Shown: positions 35,886 through 45,739, counted from the first letter of the stretch. The stretch is DNA of 64,000 nucleotides from JAGWBF01 sp963663025 (GCA_963663025.1 OY760073.1:1178001-1242000), one strand, 5' to 3'. Notes: a model not told the origin generated them from the letters alone. Numbers and translations are program-made.

Positions 35886-36770
35886 TCAGCGCCCCCGTGA
35901 GAGCATCCTGGCCATGATCCGGTCGTACATACGGTCGCTGATAAGCCGGCGAAGGAGGAGCAACGGCCTGGCATACTTCCCGGCTGCATAGCGGGTCCTG
36001 GGACGCCTTGCCCGAATTGCCTTGTATATCGTGTCGGCGATGACCGACGGCGGGGAGGCTGTTAACCGGCTGCCTTCGCTCCTTGCCCGCATGGCCCGCA
36101 TCCCGTTTGCCAGGCTCGAGTAGGCTGTGGTTGACGAGCGCTCCATCGCAGGCCCGAAGGCCACGTCGCCAAACCCTGTACGGATTGATCCCGGCTGGAT
36201 GATTATGACATCTATGCCAAAATCCCTAAGCTCGAACCTGAGGCAGTCCGACCAACCTTCCAGGGCATGCTTTGTGGCGTGGTACCAGGACCCCAGGGGC
36301 GTGTAGATCATTCCGCCAATCGAAGAGACGTTCACGATCTTGCCGGCGCCCTTTTGTCGCATGTAGGGAAGCACAAGCTGGGTCAGGCGCGCCGCCCCAA
36401 ACAGGTTCACCTCGAACTGGTACCGGGCCTCTTCCAGCGGGATGTCCTCCATTGCGCCGAACAGCCCAAACCCGGCGTTGTTGATAAGGATGTCGACGCC
36501 ACCCTGTTCCCGGTTGATTCGTTCCACCCCGGCGACGATGTCGTCGTCGTTGGTGACATCCATCTTGAGAACAAGGGCCCCTGCGGCCTCCAGTTCTCGC
36601 ATCCGTTCGGTCCTGCGGGCCGCGGCGTAAACGATATAGCCCTCTTCCAGGAGCTTCCTGGCGGTCGCTTCCCCTATGCCCGACGAGGCGCCCGTTATCA
36701 GCACGGTCTGGCTGGCCGCCTTCCGTCGCGACTCTTCGTCCATTTTTCGAAGGATCACAGGGGGCATCAT
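35886..36770 (-). CDS. Short-chain dehydrogenase/reductase
   Basis: 294 residues, Rossmann fold. TGASSGIGEA is the cofactor loop, NNAGFG the structural motif, and the catalytic Ser and YxxxK are in VNVSSIGG and WYHATK. The basic ARR after the second strand suggests NADP(H). Start at 36770 follows GGAGAG; a later Met at 36743 is also possible. It stands alone about 2 kb from the lipid cluster, so a link to sterol C-4 oxidation (as for SdmB) is possible but not supported by operon structure. Confidence 0.88.
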   Translation of the reverse strand: MMPPVILRKMDEESRRKAASQTVLITGASSGIGEATARKLLEEGYIVYAAARRTERMRELEAAGALVLKMDVTNDDDIVAGVERINREQGGVDILINNAGFGLFGAMEDIPLEEARYQFEVNLFGAARLTQLVLPYMRQKGAGKIVNVSSIGGMIYTPLGSWYHATKHALEGWSDCLRFELRDFGIDVIIIQPGSIRTGFGDVAFGPAMERSSTTAYSSLANGMRAMRARSEGSRLTASPPSVIADTIYKAIRARRPRTRYAAGKYARPLLLLRRLISDRMYDRIMARMLSRGR

Positions 36771-36875
36771 TGAGCTCTCCGGCTTGGTGGACCACATTCC
36801 AGACACACTGGCACACATAGAGTATATACCCAGGATCCGACGACGACGACAAGCTCAGCGCTGCTGCGTTGCCGG

Positions 36876-36986
36876 TCAGTTGGCCGTGGCCGACACCAGG
36901 AGCAGGCCGGTGTCGTCGTACTCGACGAGCCAGTCCCTGCCGTCCACATGGTAGTCCGTTCCGTTCGCCCTGCCCAGCCCTACCAT
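36876..36986 (-). pseudogene. Short coding remnant at the repeat border
   Basis: A 36-codon frame, MVGLGRANG then DYHVDGRDWLVEYDDTGLLL and a stop. The composition looks protein-like and it begins at the edge of the repeat array, so it may be the 3' end of a gene cut by the repeats, or a real small protein. Confidence 0.3.
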
Positions 36987-37054
36987 GTCCGTTCACCCTG
37001 AGGCTCTCGAAGGGCGAACGGGGGTGAGGCGGCCTGTCCCACCTCCGGGGTTTC

Positions 37055-37185
37055 CTGGATTGCGGCCTACGCCGCAATGACGAAAGGCGAGGCTGACGGG
37101 ACGGGGCGTGTCGGACGCATTGCCTGGAAGTCGCTGTTTATGCCGAAAACCCGCGGCCGTCGTTGCGGCGTAGGCCGCAATCCAG
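37055..37185 (+). repeat. 131-bp element, copy 1 (orientation A)
   Basis: Left end CTGGATTGCGGCCTACGCCG through CAATGACG; right end is its near-exact inverse CGTTGCGGCGTAGGCCGCAA-TCCAG. Inside begins AAAGGCGAGGCTGACGGG. The right outside flank is AACGGAGCGCTGCTGGGTTC. Confidence 0.9.
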
Positions 37186-37413
37186 AACGGAGCGCTGCTG
37201 GGTTCCAGGATGGCTCTAACGCAGGGGCACCCCCCTTCGTACTTCGAGAGCCTCAGCACGAACGGGAGTGGGGCTCAGCACGAACGGGCGGCCTCGCCTT
37301 TCGTCTCACCTAGCCCTAGCCTGTCCGTTCACCCTGAGCCTGTCCTGAGGTTCTCGAAGGGGCTCTCGAAGGGCGAACGGGGGTGAGGCGGCCTGTCCCA
37401 CCTTCGGGGTTTC

Positions 37414-37544
37414 CTGGATTGCGGCCTACGCCGCAATGACGAAAGGCGAGGCTGACGGGACGGGGCGTGTCGGACGCATTGCCTGGAAGTCGCTGTTTAT
37501 GCCGAAAACCCGCGGCCGTCGTTGCGGCGTAGGCCGCAATCCAG
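37414..37544 (+). repeat. 131-bp element, copy 2 (orientation A)
   Basis: Same ends and inside as copy 1 with identical length and near-identical sequence. Confidence 0.9.
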
Positions 37545-37771
37545 AACGGAGCGCTGCTGGGTTCCAGGATGGCTCTAACGCAGGGGCACCCCCCGTTCAT
37601 GCTTCGAGTCCCCTCAGCACGAACGGGGATGGGGCTCAGGGCGAACGGGGGGCGTGGCCCTTACACTCCCGTTCGGCCCTTGTTACACCCGGTGATCCGT
37701 TCACCCTGAGGGGACTCGAAGGGGGAGCGGAGGGTGTTCGCCGCGTTCCCTCCCGCCGGCCGGGTTTTTCG

Positions 37772-37797
37772 TCGTTGCGGCGTAGGCCGCAATCCAG
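37772..37797 (+). repeat. Solo right end of the element
   Basis: Only TCGTTGCGGCGTAGGCCGCA-ATCCAG is present, followed by the usual right flank AACGGAGCGCTGCCGG. Confidence 0.8.
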
Positions 37798-37861
37798 AAC
37801 GGAGCGCTGCCGGCTTCCAAGATGGCTCTAACACAGGGGCGGGAGTGACCGGGCGCTGCCC

Positions 37862-38245
37862 CTACCCTTGGGCCAAGCGCTCCGCGTCCTGGACGTAGCC
37901 CGAGGTCTCGCGGACAAGCCGTTCAATCACCACAGGCTGCCAGTAGTCGTGATAGAAGCACTCGCCGTGCAGGATGGACTGGCGGTCATAGTAGCGGAGC
38001 CGCAGGTCCTCAAGCGACTGGTTGCTCATGGAGAGGGCTTGCAGCCTCCGGCCGGCGATCGTGGACGTTCCCGGCTCCTCCCCCGTGCGGGCGAGCACCA
38101 GCGCCTCCGTGGCCCGCACAGTTGCGCACCACGCCTTCTCCGCCGCATCCCGGATGTCCCCGGCCTCCATGCGCTCCAAGGCGGCGTCACCCATGCGACG
38201 GGCATCCCCAAATATGCGGGCAGCATCGGCATCAACGGTGGTCAC
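37862..38245 (-). CDS. HEPN/PaREP1-like helical protein
   Basis: 127 residues, nearly all helical. RRMGDAALERMEAGDIRDAAEKAWCATVRATEALVLA resembles the PaREP1/HEPN-like family of small four-helix proteins. GTG start at 38245 with GGAGAG seven bases upstream; the frame further upstream is repeat sequence. It is the only real gene inside array 1. Family members are often found near nucleotidyltransferases or mobile regions; its function is unknown and no MNT-type partner is adjacent. The HEPN RNase motif RxxxxH is not evident. Confidence 0.7.
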   Translation of the reverse strand: MTTVDADAARIFGDARRMGDAALERMEAGDIRDAAEKAWCATVRATEALVLARTGEEPGTSTIAGRRLQALSMSNQSLEDLRLRYYDRQSILHGECFYHDYWQPVVIERLVRETSGYVQDAERLAQG

Positions 38246-38407
38246 GGCACTCTCTCCAATTTGCTTGCGTAAGTCATTGTACCACGATGACCACCTGCCC
38301 CTACGCGGGGCGGCCTGTCCGTTCGGCCTGAGCCTGTCCTGAGGCCCTCGAAGGGGCTCTCGAAGGGCGAACGGGGGTGAGGCGGCCTGTCCCACCTCCG
38401 GGGTTTC

Positions 38408-38538
38408 CTGGATTGCGGCCTACGCCGCAATGACGAAAGGCGAGGCTGACGGGACGGGGCGTGTCGGACGCATTGCCTGGAAGTCGCTGTTTATGCCGAA
38501 AACCCGCGGCCGTCATTGCGGCGTAGGCCGCAATCCAG
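38408..38538 (+). repeat. 131-bp element, copy 3 (orientation A)
   Basis: Full element with CATTGCGGCG at the right end in place of CGTTGCGGCG. Confidence 0.9.
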
Positions 38539-38655
38539 AACGGAGCGCTGCTGGGTTCCAGGATGGCTCTAACACAGGGGCGCCCCCCCCCGTTCGTACT
38601 TCGAGAGCCTCAGCACGAACGGGGGTGAGGCGGCCTGTCCCACCTCCGGGGTTTC

Positions 38656-38786
38656 CTGGATTGCGGCCTACGCCGCAATGACGAAAGGCGAGGCTGACGG
38701 GACGGGGCGTGTCGGACGCATTGCCTGGAAATCGCTGTTTATGCCGAAAACCCGCGGCCGTCATTGCGGCGTAGGCCGCAATCCAG
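38656..38786 (+). repeat. 131-bp element, copy 4 (orientation A)
   Basis: Full element; the right flank is AACGGAGCATTGCCGGG. Confidence 0.9.
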
Positions 38787-38999
38787 AACGGAGCATTGCC
38801 GGGTTCCAGGATGGCTCTAACGCAGGGGCACCCCCCTTCGTTCGTGCTGAGGCTCTCGAAGTACGAACGGGGAGGGGGCTCAGCACGAACGGGCGGCCTC
38901 GCCTTTCGTCTCACCTAGCCCTAGCCTGTCCTGAGGCCCTCGAAGGGGCTCTCGAAGGGCGAACGGGGGTGAGGCGGCCTGTCCCACCTCCGGGGTTTC

Positions 39000-39130
39000 C
39001 TGGATTGCGGCCTACGCCGCAATGACGAAAGGCGAGGCTGACGGGACGGGGCGTGTCGGACGCATTGCCTGGAAATCGCTGTTTATGCCGAAAACCCGCG
39101 GCCGTCATTGCGGCGTAGGCCGCAATCCAG
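39000..39130 (+). repeat. 131-bp element, copy 5 (orientation A)
   Basis: Full element, last in array 1, about 140 bases from the stop of the surface-protein gene. Confidence 0.9.
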
Positions 39131-39271
39131 AACGGAGCATTGCCGGGTTCCAAGGAGGCTCCATCAGCACGGCGACCCGTTCGTACTTCGAGTCCCCTCA
39201 GTACGAACGGTCGTAGGGGCGGGTTTGAAACCCGCCCCTACGGATGTCCGAATTATCCCCTCAGCGAACCC

Positions 39272-42200
39272 CTATTTCTCGGTGGCGGTCACCTTGATCC
39301 TCATCGACTGGCCATTGCCCAACTCCGCCCAGTTGCCCGACTGGGAGCGCGCCGCGTTCGCGATGCTCCACCCGCTCGCGCCTGTCTGCGCGTCGCTCGC
39401 GGTGCTGCTCGGGTAGGAGGCGATGCTGGCGTTGACGCTGACGTAGACGAAGTACGACGTGTTCGCGGCCAGTTCGCAGTTGCTCGAGCAGGTGAACTCG
39501 GCCTGGCCGTTTGCAGGGGTCCCGGTGAGCGTGGCGCGAGCCGTCGCGGACGGCGTACCGTTGGACTGCCTGTCGTGGATGGCCACGGTGACGACGCTGG
39601 CGTTGGTGACGAGGGTGAAGTCCACCGTCACGCTGTCCAGCGTGTATCCATCCGAGTTGGCCCCCGTGGTGAACTCCTGCGCGTGAGAGGCGCCTGTTTG
39701 AACGGTGAACAGGCCGACCGCGGTTTCGCTCAGGTTGCTCACCGACACCTGCTGGGCCAGCGTCGTGAACGCCGATGCCGTGGCCAGCAGCGTGCTGCAC
39801 GACGCGTCGCTGTAGGCCGAGAAGGTGTACGCCGTGTTGCCGGTCAAGCCGGTGACGCTCACGCTCGCGCCGCTGACCGGCCCCGCACAGGTCGTCTTGC
39901 CCGTGGTCGTGGACTTGTAATACCAATCGCCCGAATGGTTGGCGATGGTCAGCGTGGCCGTGGTTGCCGCCACGCTCGAGGAGGTGAGCGACGAGTTGAT
40001 CCTGGCCGTGATCTTGAGCTTGCCGGTGTCGGTGTACTCGGTCTGCCAAATCTCGCCAAAGCGTTGGTCGGTTCCGTCCGCCAACGTCCAACCGTTGCCT
40101 GCGGGATTCAGGTCTTCGTCGTTGTTCTCAGTGCTTTGCCAGTTGTAACTCTCATAGGTCGTCGTGCTGCCCGCATCCGCGCTGAACATGACAAAGTAGG
40201 TCGTGTTCGGCGACAGAGCGCAGCCGGCTCCATTGCAGGTGAACTGGTAGTCGCCCGCCGTATCCGGATTGCTCCCCGTCAGAGTCGCCAGACTGACGCG
40301 GTCGTCCGGCCTGCCGGAGTCGTCGGCGCGGAGCGACACCTCGATGTTGCCCAGGTTGCCGCTCGCGTCGCTCTTGGCCGCGAACCTGCCGGTGATCGCG
40401 GCCAGCGTGTAGCCGCCCGCACTCGAGCCGGTGGTGAAAGCCACGGCGCAGTCGGCATTCCCGGAGACCGCGCACGGCCATTGGTAGATTGGCCCCTTAT
40501 CCAGGTTGTCCACCGCCACCTGGGTGGTGAACGTCGTCGTGGCCAGCAGCGTCGCGCACGTGCTGTCGCTGTAGGCCGAGTAGGTGTAGGACGCACCACC
40601 GGTCAGACCAGTCAAATCCTTCGTGCTCCCGCTGACCGGGCCCTGGCAGGTGGCGCCCGCGCCGGTGGGTTTGTAGTACCAGGCGCCTGTGTGGTTGGCG
40701 ATGGTCAGCGTCGCCGAATCGTCGCTGACGTTGCTCGCGGTCAGCGTGGGGCTGGGATGGATCGTCGGCGCGACCAGCCCGGGCGACTCGCCCCAAGCGT
40801 TCGTGGTCAAGACGACCAGGGAGTAGGTCTTGCTGTCGTCCACGGTGTAGGTGGTGCCGCCAACCGTCCACGAGGTGATCGTGGCGGTGACCCGGCGGTC
40901 GCTGCCCACGGTCGCGGTCTCAACGTCGGCGCAGAGTTGGTCGGCGCCGAGGACGCCGTTCTCGATCGTCGCGCAATAGATTTCGTATCCCGTGGACAGC
41001 GGAGGCTGAATCCATGAGAGGGTCAGGGAGCCGTCGGCGCGTGAGACCGAGATGGGATCGCTCCCAGCAGGCCGGCGGGCCGGATGCGCATCTTCCGAGA
41101 CCGTCCAGGGACTGGCCTGGGCGGGAGTGGTGGTCACCGCGCGCACGGCGACGGCGTAGGAGCGGCCATAGCTGAGATCCCGCACGAAGCCGCCGCGCCC
41201 ATCGTCGTCCACGGTGAAGCTCGTGGTAGAGCCGGAGTCCACGGAGCCGCAGTGCCACCATGACCAACTAGTCAAGGGGTTGTCGTCGCTGGGGCTGTCG
41301 GCGCAGGCGAGGTTGTAGCCCTGCGCACCGGACACCGCAGTCCAACTTACGTAGAGCTTCTCGTTGCGGGGGCTGTTCTCACGCGTTACCGTCAAGCCCG
41401 TCGGCGCGGCAAGCTGGTTCTGCGATTGCGCGGAGGCGCTCGACGCCCTAGCCCGGCCCGTGTCCGAGGACTGGACGGTGTTCAGCCAGCCGTGGTCCGG
41501 CAGGCGTGAGAGTTCGGTCCAGGGGCCGGCGATGTCGGCATTGCGGGCGCGCACAGCCACGTAATCGATGGTCTTGGTCGTCGTGTAACGGTAGGAGGTG
41601 GCGGTGACCTTCTGCGCCACATCGTGCCAGTCGGAGGCGCCGGCCTCCTTGGCGCGGATATCGTAGCCGGTCGCATGGTTGACGGCGTTCCAGGAGATGT
41701 CGAGGTAGCTGTCGCCGGGCGTCACGCTGAGGCCGGAGGGCGCGGCAGGCACGGGGATGACGGGAACAGCCTTGGCGAACCAGGGCGGGGCGTTGGGGGC
41801 GCCGACGCTCGCGCCGCCGCCGTTGACGGCGCGCAGGTGGTAGCGGTACTCCTTGCCGTTGGCCAAGCCGGTGAAGGTGTGGGAGGTGGTGGAGGCGTCG
41901 CTGCCCGCGATGGCTGTCCACGGCCCCCAGCCGGACAGGTTGCCGGTGGAGGTGTGGTTGTGGTTGAGGTTGTACTCGTAGCCTGTGATGGACGAGTCCG
42001 ACGGGTCATCCCACGATAGGGTGATGCTGGCGTTGCCCGCGGTTGCGGTGAGGCCGGTTGGCGCGGCCGGCGGCAGGATCACGGGCTCGGGCGTGGGGGT
42101 TGGCGTCGGCGTTGGGGTTGGCGTCGGCTCAGGCGTGGGAGTCGGTGTGGGGGTGGGTTTCGGAGGGGGCGCCGACGGGCTCGCAGAGGCGAACCAGGGC

Positions 42201-42915
42201 GGGGCGTTGGGGGCGCCGATGCTCGCGCCGCCGCCGTTGACGGCGCGCAGGTGGTAGCGGTACTCGCGCCCATTCCTGAGACCGGTGAAGGTGTGGGAGG
42301 TGGTGGAGGCGCCGCTGCCCGCGATGGCTGTCCAAGGCCCCCAGCCGGACAGGTTGCCGGTGGAGGTGTCGTTGTGGTTGAGGTTGTACTCGTAGCCGGT
42401 GATGGACGCGTCCGAGGGGTCGTTCCACGATAGGGTGACGCTGCCGTCGCCCGCCTTCGCGGTCAGGCCGGTTGGCGCGGCGGGCGGCGTGATCTCGGGC
42501 TGAGCGACAGGCGTGTAGGGCCCGGCAGACGCGGAGTTGGTCCATCCGCCCCAGCCCTGGTCGTTGCCCGCGCGCACACCGACGATATAGGTCTTGGCGT
42601 TGTCGGCGGTGAAGGTGAGGGTGTTGGTCGGAACGTTCCGGTGGTCGTCCACGGGCGCGTGCCAGCTTGCGCCGTCGTCGGTGGAGTAGGTTACATGGTA
42701 CTTGGTGGCGCCGGTCGGGGCATCCCAGGAGGCGGTCAGGCTGCCGTCGGAGCGGGAGAGGGAGACGGACTCAGGAGAGTCGGGGGGGGGGGGGGCGACT
42801 TCGCCAGCGCGGGATACGCGAAGAGAGCAACGGCGCCCAGGAGGAGCAGCGCGATCAGGGCGCGGAAGAGCGGGGCCGGTCGGGATGATGTTATGGTGGC
42901 GCGTCGGATGTTCAA
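39272..42915 (-). CDS. Large secreted fibronectin type III protein, out of frame at a C14 tract
   Basis: About 1,213 residues if read through one added base. TTG at 42915 with GGGAGG upstream starts NIRRATITSSRPAP, a signal peptide with core ALIALLLLGAVALFAYPALA, then a proline run encoded by 14 C. Fourteen C shift the frame and lead to a stop; 15 or 12 C join it to DSPESVSLSRSDGSL and the rest. The body has at least five FN3 domains, two of them near-identical (both contain PPAAPTGLTA and NLSGWGPWTAIAG), joined by a PTPTPTPEPT linker, followed by repeated modules with TIANHTGAWYYK / TIANHSGDWYYK and T-Y-F-V choice-of-anchor-type beta domains. Without the extra base, translation could begin only at GTG 42652, lacking a signal. 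Probably a cell-surface adhesin-like protein. Repeat arrays flank it on both sides. Confidence 0.85.
42782..42795 (-). repeat. Poly(C)14 tract at the signal peptide/mature junction
   Basis: Fourteen G on the plus strand, C in the coding sense. It encodes the Pro run after AYPALAKS and sets the frame of everything after it. Confidence 0.95.
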
Positions 42916-43179
42916 GGCATTGCCTCCCTTCGCATGGGCATCTACGGGCCCAGCTGCGTTAGAATGCGAGTCATTTACCCAGGCTGCATTATATCACAAT
43001 AATGATGGCAACATGATGAATTTCAATATGAACTTAGGATTACGTTCCGTGTCCCAGCGAGGCGATTCGCCATCGGGGGCGTGTCCGTTCACCCTGCCCT
43101 AACCTGTCCGTTCGGCCTGAGGCTCTCGAAGGGGGAGCGGACACGGGGGAGGGGCGGCCTGGCCCAGGCCCGGGGTTTC

Positions 43180-43309
43180 CTGGATTGCGGCCTACGCCGC
43201 AATGACGGCGTGGGTTTTCGGCATAAACAGCGACTTCCAGGCAATGCGTCCGACACGCCCCGTCCCGTCAGCCTCGCCTTTCGTCATTGCGGCGCAGGCC
43301 GCAATCCAG
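43180..43309 (-). repeat. 130-bp element, copy 6 (orientation B)
   Basis: After the left end ..GCAATGACG the inside reads GCGTGGGTTTTCGGCATAAA, the reverse complement of the array 1 inside; right end ATTGCGGCGCAGGCCGCAAT. Confidence 0.9.
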
Positions 43310-43409
43310 GACCGAGCGCTGCCGGGTTCCAGGGCGGCTCCATATAGAGGAGCAGAGTGTCCGTTCACCCTGAGGCCCTCGAAGGGCGAACGGACACGGG
43401 GGAGGGTGA

Positions 43410-43463
43410 TGCCCCGTCCCGTCAGCCTCGCCTTTCGTCATTGCGGCGCAGGCCGCAATCCAG
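43410..43463 (-). repeat. Truncated element (right part only)
   Basis: Begins GCCCCGTCCCGTCAGCCTCG and runs to the right end CCGCAATCCAG; the left half is missing. Confidence 0.85.
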
Positions 43464-43674
43464 AACGGAGCACTGCCGGGTTCCAGGGCGGCTCCGTCAG
43501 CAGGGCGACCCGTTCGTACTTCGAGTCCCCTCAGCACGAACGGGAGGGGAGAAGGCCTGTCCGTTCGCCCTGCCCTGCCCTAGCCTGTCCGTTCACCCTG
43601 AGGTTCTCGAAGGGGGAGCGGGCAGCAGGCCGGCCCTTCCGTCACATCCCGGCCTGTCCCACCTCCGGGGTTTC

Positions 43675-43804
43675 CTGGATTGCGGCCTACGCCGCAATGA
43701 CGGCGTGGGTTTTCGGCATAAACAGCGACTTCCAGGCAATGCGTCCGACACGCCCCGTCCCGTCAGCCTCGCCTTTCGTCATTGCGGCGTAGGCCGCAAT
43801 CCAG
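43675..43804 (-). repeat. 130-bp element, copy 7 (orientation B)
   Basis: Full element, orientation B, right flank AACGGAGCGCTGCCGGG. Confidence 0.9.
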
Positions 43805-43939
43805 AACGGAGCGCTGCCGGGTTTCAGGGTGGCTCCTGCCAAGGGGTCTCCCCCGTTCATGCTGAGGGGACTCGAAGGGCGAACGGACAGCAGGCCGGCC
43901 CTTCCGTCACATCCCAGCCTGTCCCACCTCCGGGGTTTC

Positions 43940-44069
43940 CTGGATTGCGGCCTACGCCTCAATGACGGCGTGGGTTTTCGGCATAAACAGCGACTTCCAG
44001 GCAATGCGTCCGACACACCCCGTCCCGCCGGCCGCGCTTTTCGTCATTGCGGCGTAGGCCGCAATCCAG
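43940..44069 (-). repeat. 130-bp element, copy 8 (orientation B)
   Basis: Full element with one change in the left end (GCCTCAATGACG for GCCGCAATGACG) and CCGGCCGCGCTT in place of GTCAGCCTCGCC near the right end. Confidence 0.9.
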
Positions 44070-44324
44070 AACGGAGCGCTGCCGGGTTCCAGGGCGGCTC
44101 CATATAGAGGAGCAGAGTGTCCGTTCACCCTGAGGGGACTCGAAGGGGGAGCGGACAGAAGGGGAGGGCCTGGATCCTCGTTCATGCTTCGAGTCCCCTC
44201 AGCACGAACGGAGGCGGGGCGGCCTAGCCGTTCGCCCTGAGGCTCTCGAAGGGGGAATGGGGTGGGGAAGGACGGCAGGCCGGCCCTTCCGTCACATCCC
44301 GGCCTGACCCACCTCCGGGGTTTC

Positions 44325-44454
44325 CTGGATTGCGGCCTACGCCGCAATGACGGCGTGGGTTTTCGGCATAAACAGCGACTTCCAGGCAATGCGTCCGACA
44401 CACCCCGTCCCGTCAGCCTCGCCTTTCGTCATTGCGGCGTAGGCCGCAATCCAG
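44325..44454 (-). repeat. 130-bp element, copy 9 (orientation B)
   Basis: Full element, orientation B. Confidence 0.9.
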
Positions 44455-44698
44455 AACGGAGCGCTGCCGGGTTTCAGGGTGGCTCCTGCCAAGGGGTTCC
44501 CCCGTTCGTACTTCGAGTCCCCTCAGCACGAACGGGAGTGGGGCCTCAGCACGAACGGAGGCGGGAGGCGTGTCCGTTCACCCTGCCCTGCCCTAGCCTG
44601 TCCGTTCACCCTGAGGCTCTCGAAGGGGGAATGGGGTGGGGAAGGACGGCAGGCCGGCCCTTCCGTCACATCCCGGCCTGTCCCACCTCCGGGGTTTC

Positions 44699-44828
44699 CT
44701 GGATTGCGGCCTACGCCGCAATGACGGCGTGGGTTTTCGGCATAAACAGCGACTTCCAGGCAATGCGTCCGACACGCCCCGTCCCGTCAGCCTCGCCTTT
44801 CGTCATTGCGGCGCAGGCCGCAATCCAG
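44699..44828 (-). repeat. 130-bp element, copy 10 (orientation B)
   Basis: Full element, orientation B, with GGCGCAGGCC at the right end as in copy 6. Confidence 0.9.
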
Positions 44829-45081
44829 AACGGAGCGCTGCCGGGTTCCAGGGCGGCTCCATATAGAGGAGCAGAGTGTCCGTTCACCCTGAGGCCCTCG
44901 AAGGGGGAGCGACACGGGAAGAGGGCTCAGTCCCCCCGTTCGTACTTCGAGAGCCTCAGCACGAACGGGGGAGGGGCCCTTATGCTGCCTTTCGCCCTGA
45001 GCCTGTCCTGAGGTTCTCGAAGGGGGAACGGGGAGCGGGAACCTACCGTGGCCCACGGGACGGCGGTTGGAGCAGGCGTAG

Positions 45082-45101
45082 ACTCCCGCGTGCGCGGGAG
45101 T
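45082..45101. repeat. REP-like hairpin of a second type
   Basis: ACTCCCGCG-TG-CGCGGGAGT, a perfect 9-bp stem with a two-base loop followed by GACG. It differs from the repeats of the two arrays and lies 34 bases from the 3' end of the Cap15-like gene, where it could also act as a terminator. Confidence 0.7.
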
Positions 45102-45134
45102 GACGAAGGCGGGGCGGGGGACAGCGTTGGACTA

Positions 45135-45731
45135 TCAATCGCGTAGTTGACGAGAGAGCTTGATCGACCCGTGGGTCTCTCTACCGCGACCGGTGTAATA
45201 GTAGCCTTCGAGTCGGTCGGTGGCGGTACTGACCAGAACCGCCGTGCCACGAAATCGCTGCATCGTTGTGACGGATTCGGCTTTGGGCTCATTGTCGAAA
45301 AGGTAGGTCAGAACCAAGCCCTCCGGCGCGTTAGTGAGGACAGAGGCGGTCAAGCTCCAAGAACGGGACTTGGCGGCGTTGAGCCGCACCGCCATCTTTG
45401 TCCAGGTTTGCTCAATCGTAACTGTCACCGGCTGGGCCTTTTCGAAGTCAGTATAGGAACTGGCAACCGTTCCCGTCCATGTGCCCCGCAGATCCGGCAC
45501 ACTGATCAGCCGCAAGACTCTCAGGAAGGGCCATCGCCAGATCCAATTATCGAAGGCCCAATAAGAAACTCCAAAGACCAGGGCGATGGACGGGATCGGG
45601 AGCAGCCACCGCATCGGTAGGAGGTCTGAAGGTGTGAGCACGGCTGCAATCCCGGACACGAGGGCGCTGGCCATGAAAAGGATTCTCACCACGAGGACGC
45701 GCTCCCGAGAGTCGATCGCATAATCGTGCAT
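45135..45731 (-). CDS. Cap15-like CBASS effector (2TM beta-barrel)
   Basis: 198 residues. Two membrane helices at about 13-33 and 40-60 (ILFMASALVSGIAAVL; LLPIPSIALVFGVSYWAF) are followed by a beta-rich domain beginning DLRGTWTGTVASSYTDFEK, with VTVTIEQTWTKMAVRL, LVLTYLFDNEPK, a FRGTAVL strand and LEGYYYTGRGRETHGSIKL. This order matches the SMODS-associating 2TM beta-strand rich family, whose best-known member Cap15 is a membrane-disrupting effector switched on by cyclic dinucleotides. No intact CD-NTase gene is adjacent; a short frame that ends eight bases upstream could be the tail of one. Confidence 0.8.
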   Translation of the reverse strand: MHDYAIDSRERVLVVRILFMASALVSGIAAVLTPSDLLPMRWLLPIPSIALVFGVSYWAFDNWIWRWPFLRVLRLISVPDLRGTWTGTVASSYTDFEKAQPVTVTIEQTWTKMAVRLNAAKSRSWSLTASVLTNAPEGLVLTYLFDNEPKAESVTTMQRFRGTAVLVSTATDRLEGYYYTGRGRETHGSIKLSRQLRD

Positions 45732-45739
45732 CGTAGTTG

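Larger units (their letters stand above)
36990..39230. repeat. Repeat array 1 (interspersed palindromic elements)
   Basis: About 2.2 kb of two interleaved repeat families: (1) five full copies and one half copy of a 131-bp element with inverted-repeat ends, (2) many REP-like words (CCGTTCACCCTGAG, CTCGAAGGGGCTCTCGAAGG, GTACTTCGAGAGCCTCAGCA, GAACGGG). Short open frames repeat from copy to copy only because the DNA repeats. One real gene (37862-38245) is embedded. Confidence 0.9.
43083..45060. repeat. Repeat array 2 (interspersed palindromic elements)
   Basis: About 2 kb of the same two repeat families as array 1, with five full and one truncated element. The inside of each element is the reverse complement of that in array 1, while the left flank (CTCCGGGGTTTC) and right flank (AACGGAGCGCTGCCGGGTT) have the same orientation. 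No gene is recognised. Confidence 0.9.

Noticed and set aside
35886..36770. SDR as the SdmB partner of the Rieske oxygenase
   Set aside because: It is about 4.5 kb away, separated by a divergent antiporter gene, and SDRs are too common to assign by proximity.
37081..39216. Repeated short open frames beginning MTKGEADGTGRVGR
   Set aside because: They recur only because the DNA element recurs; no Shine-Dalgarno, codon pattern or domain supports translation.
39140..41017. A 625-codon open frame opposite the FN3 gene
   Set aside because: It is the antisense of a GC-rich repetitive coding sequence, is rich in Arg/Gly/Val with no domain, and overlaps array 1 at its start. The minus-strand frame has clear FN3 domains.
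36990..45060. CRISPR array
   Set aside because: The repeats are 130 bp, unevenly spaced, contain internal inverted repeats, and there are no uniform spacers or cas genes.
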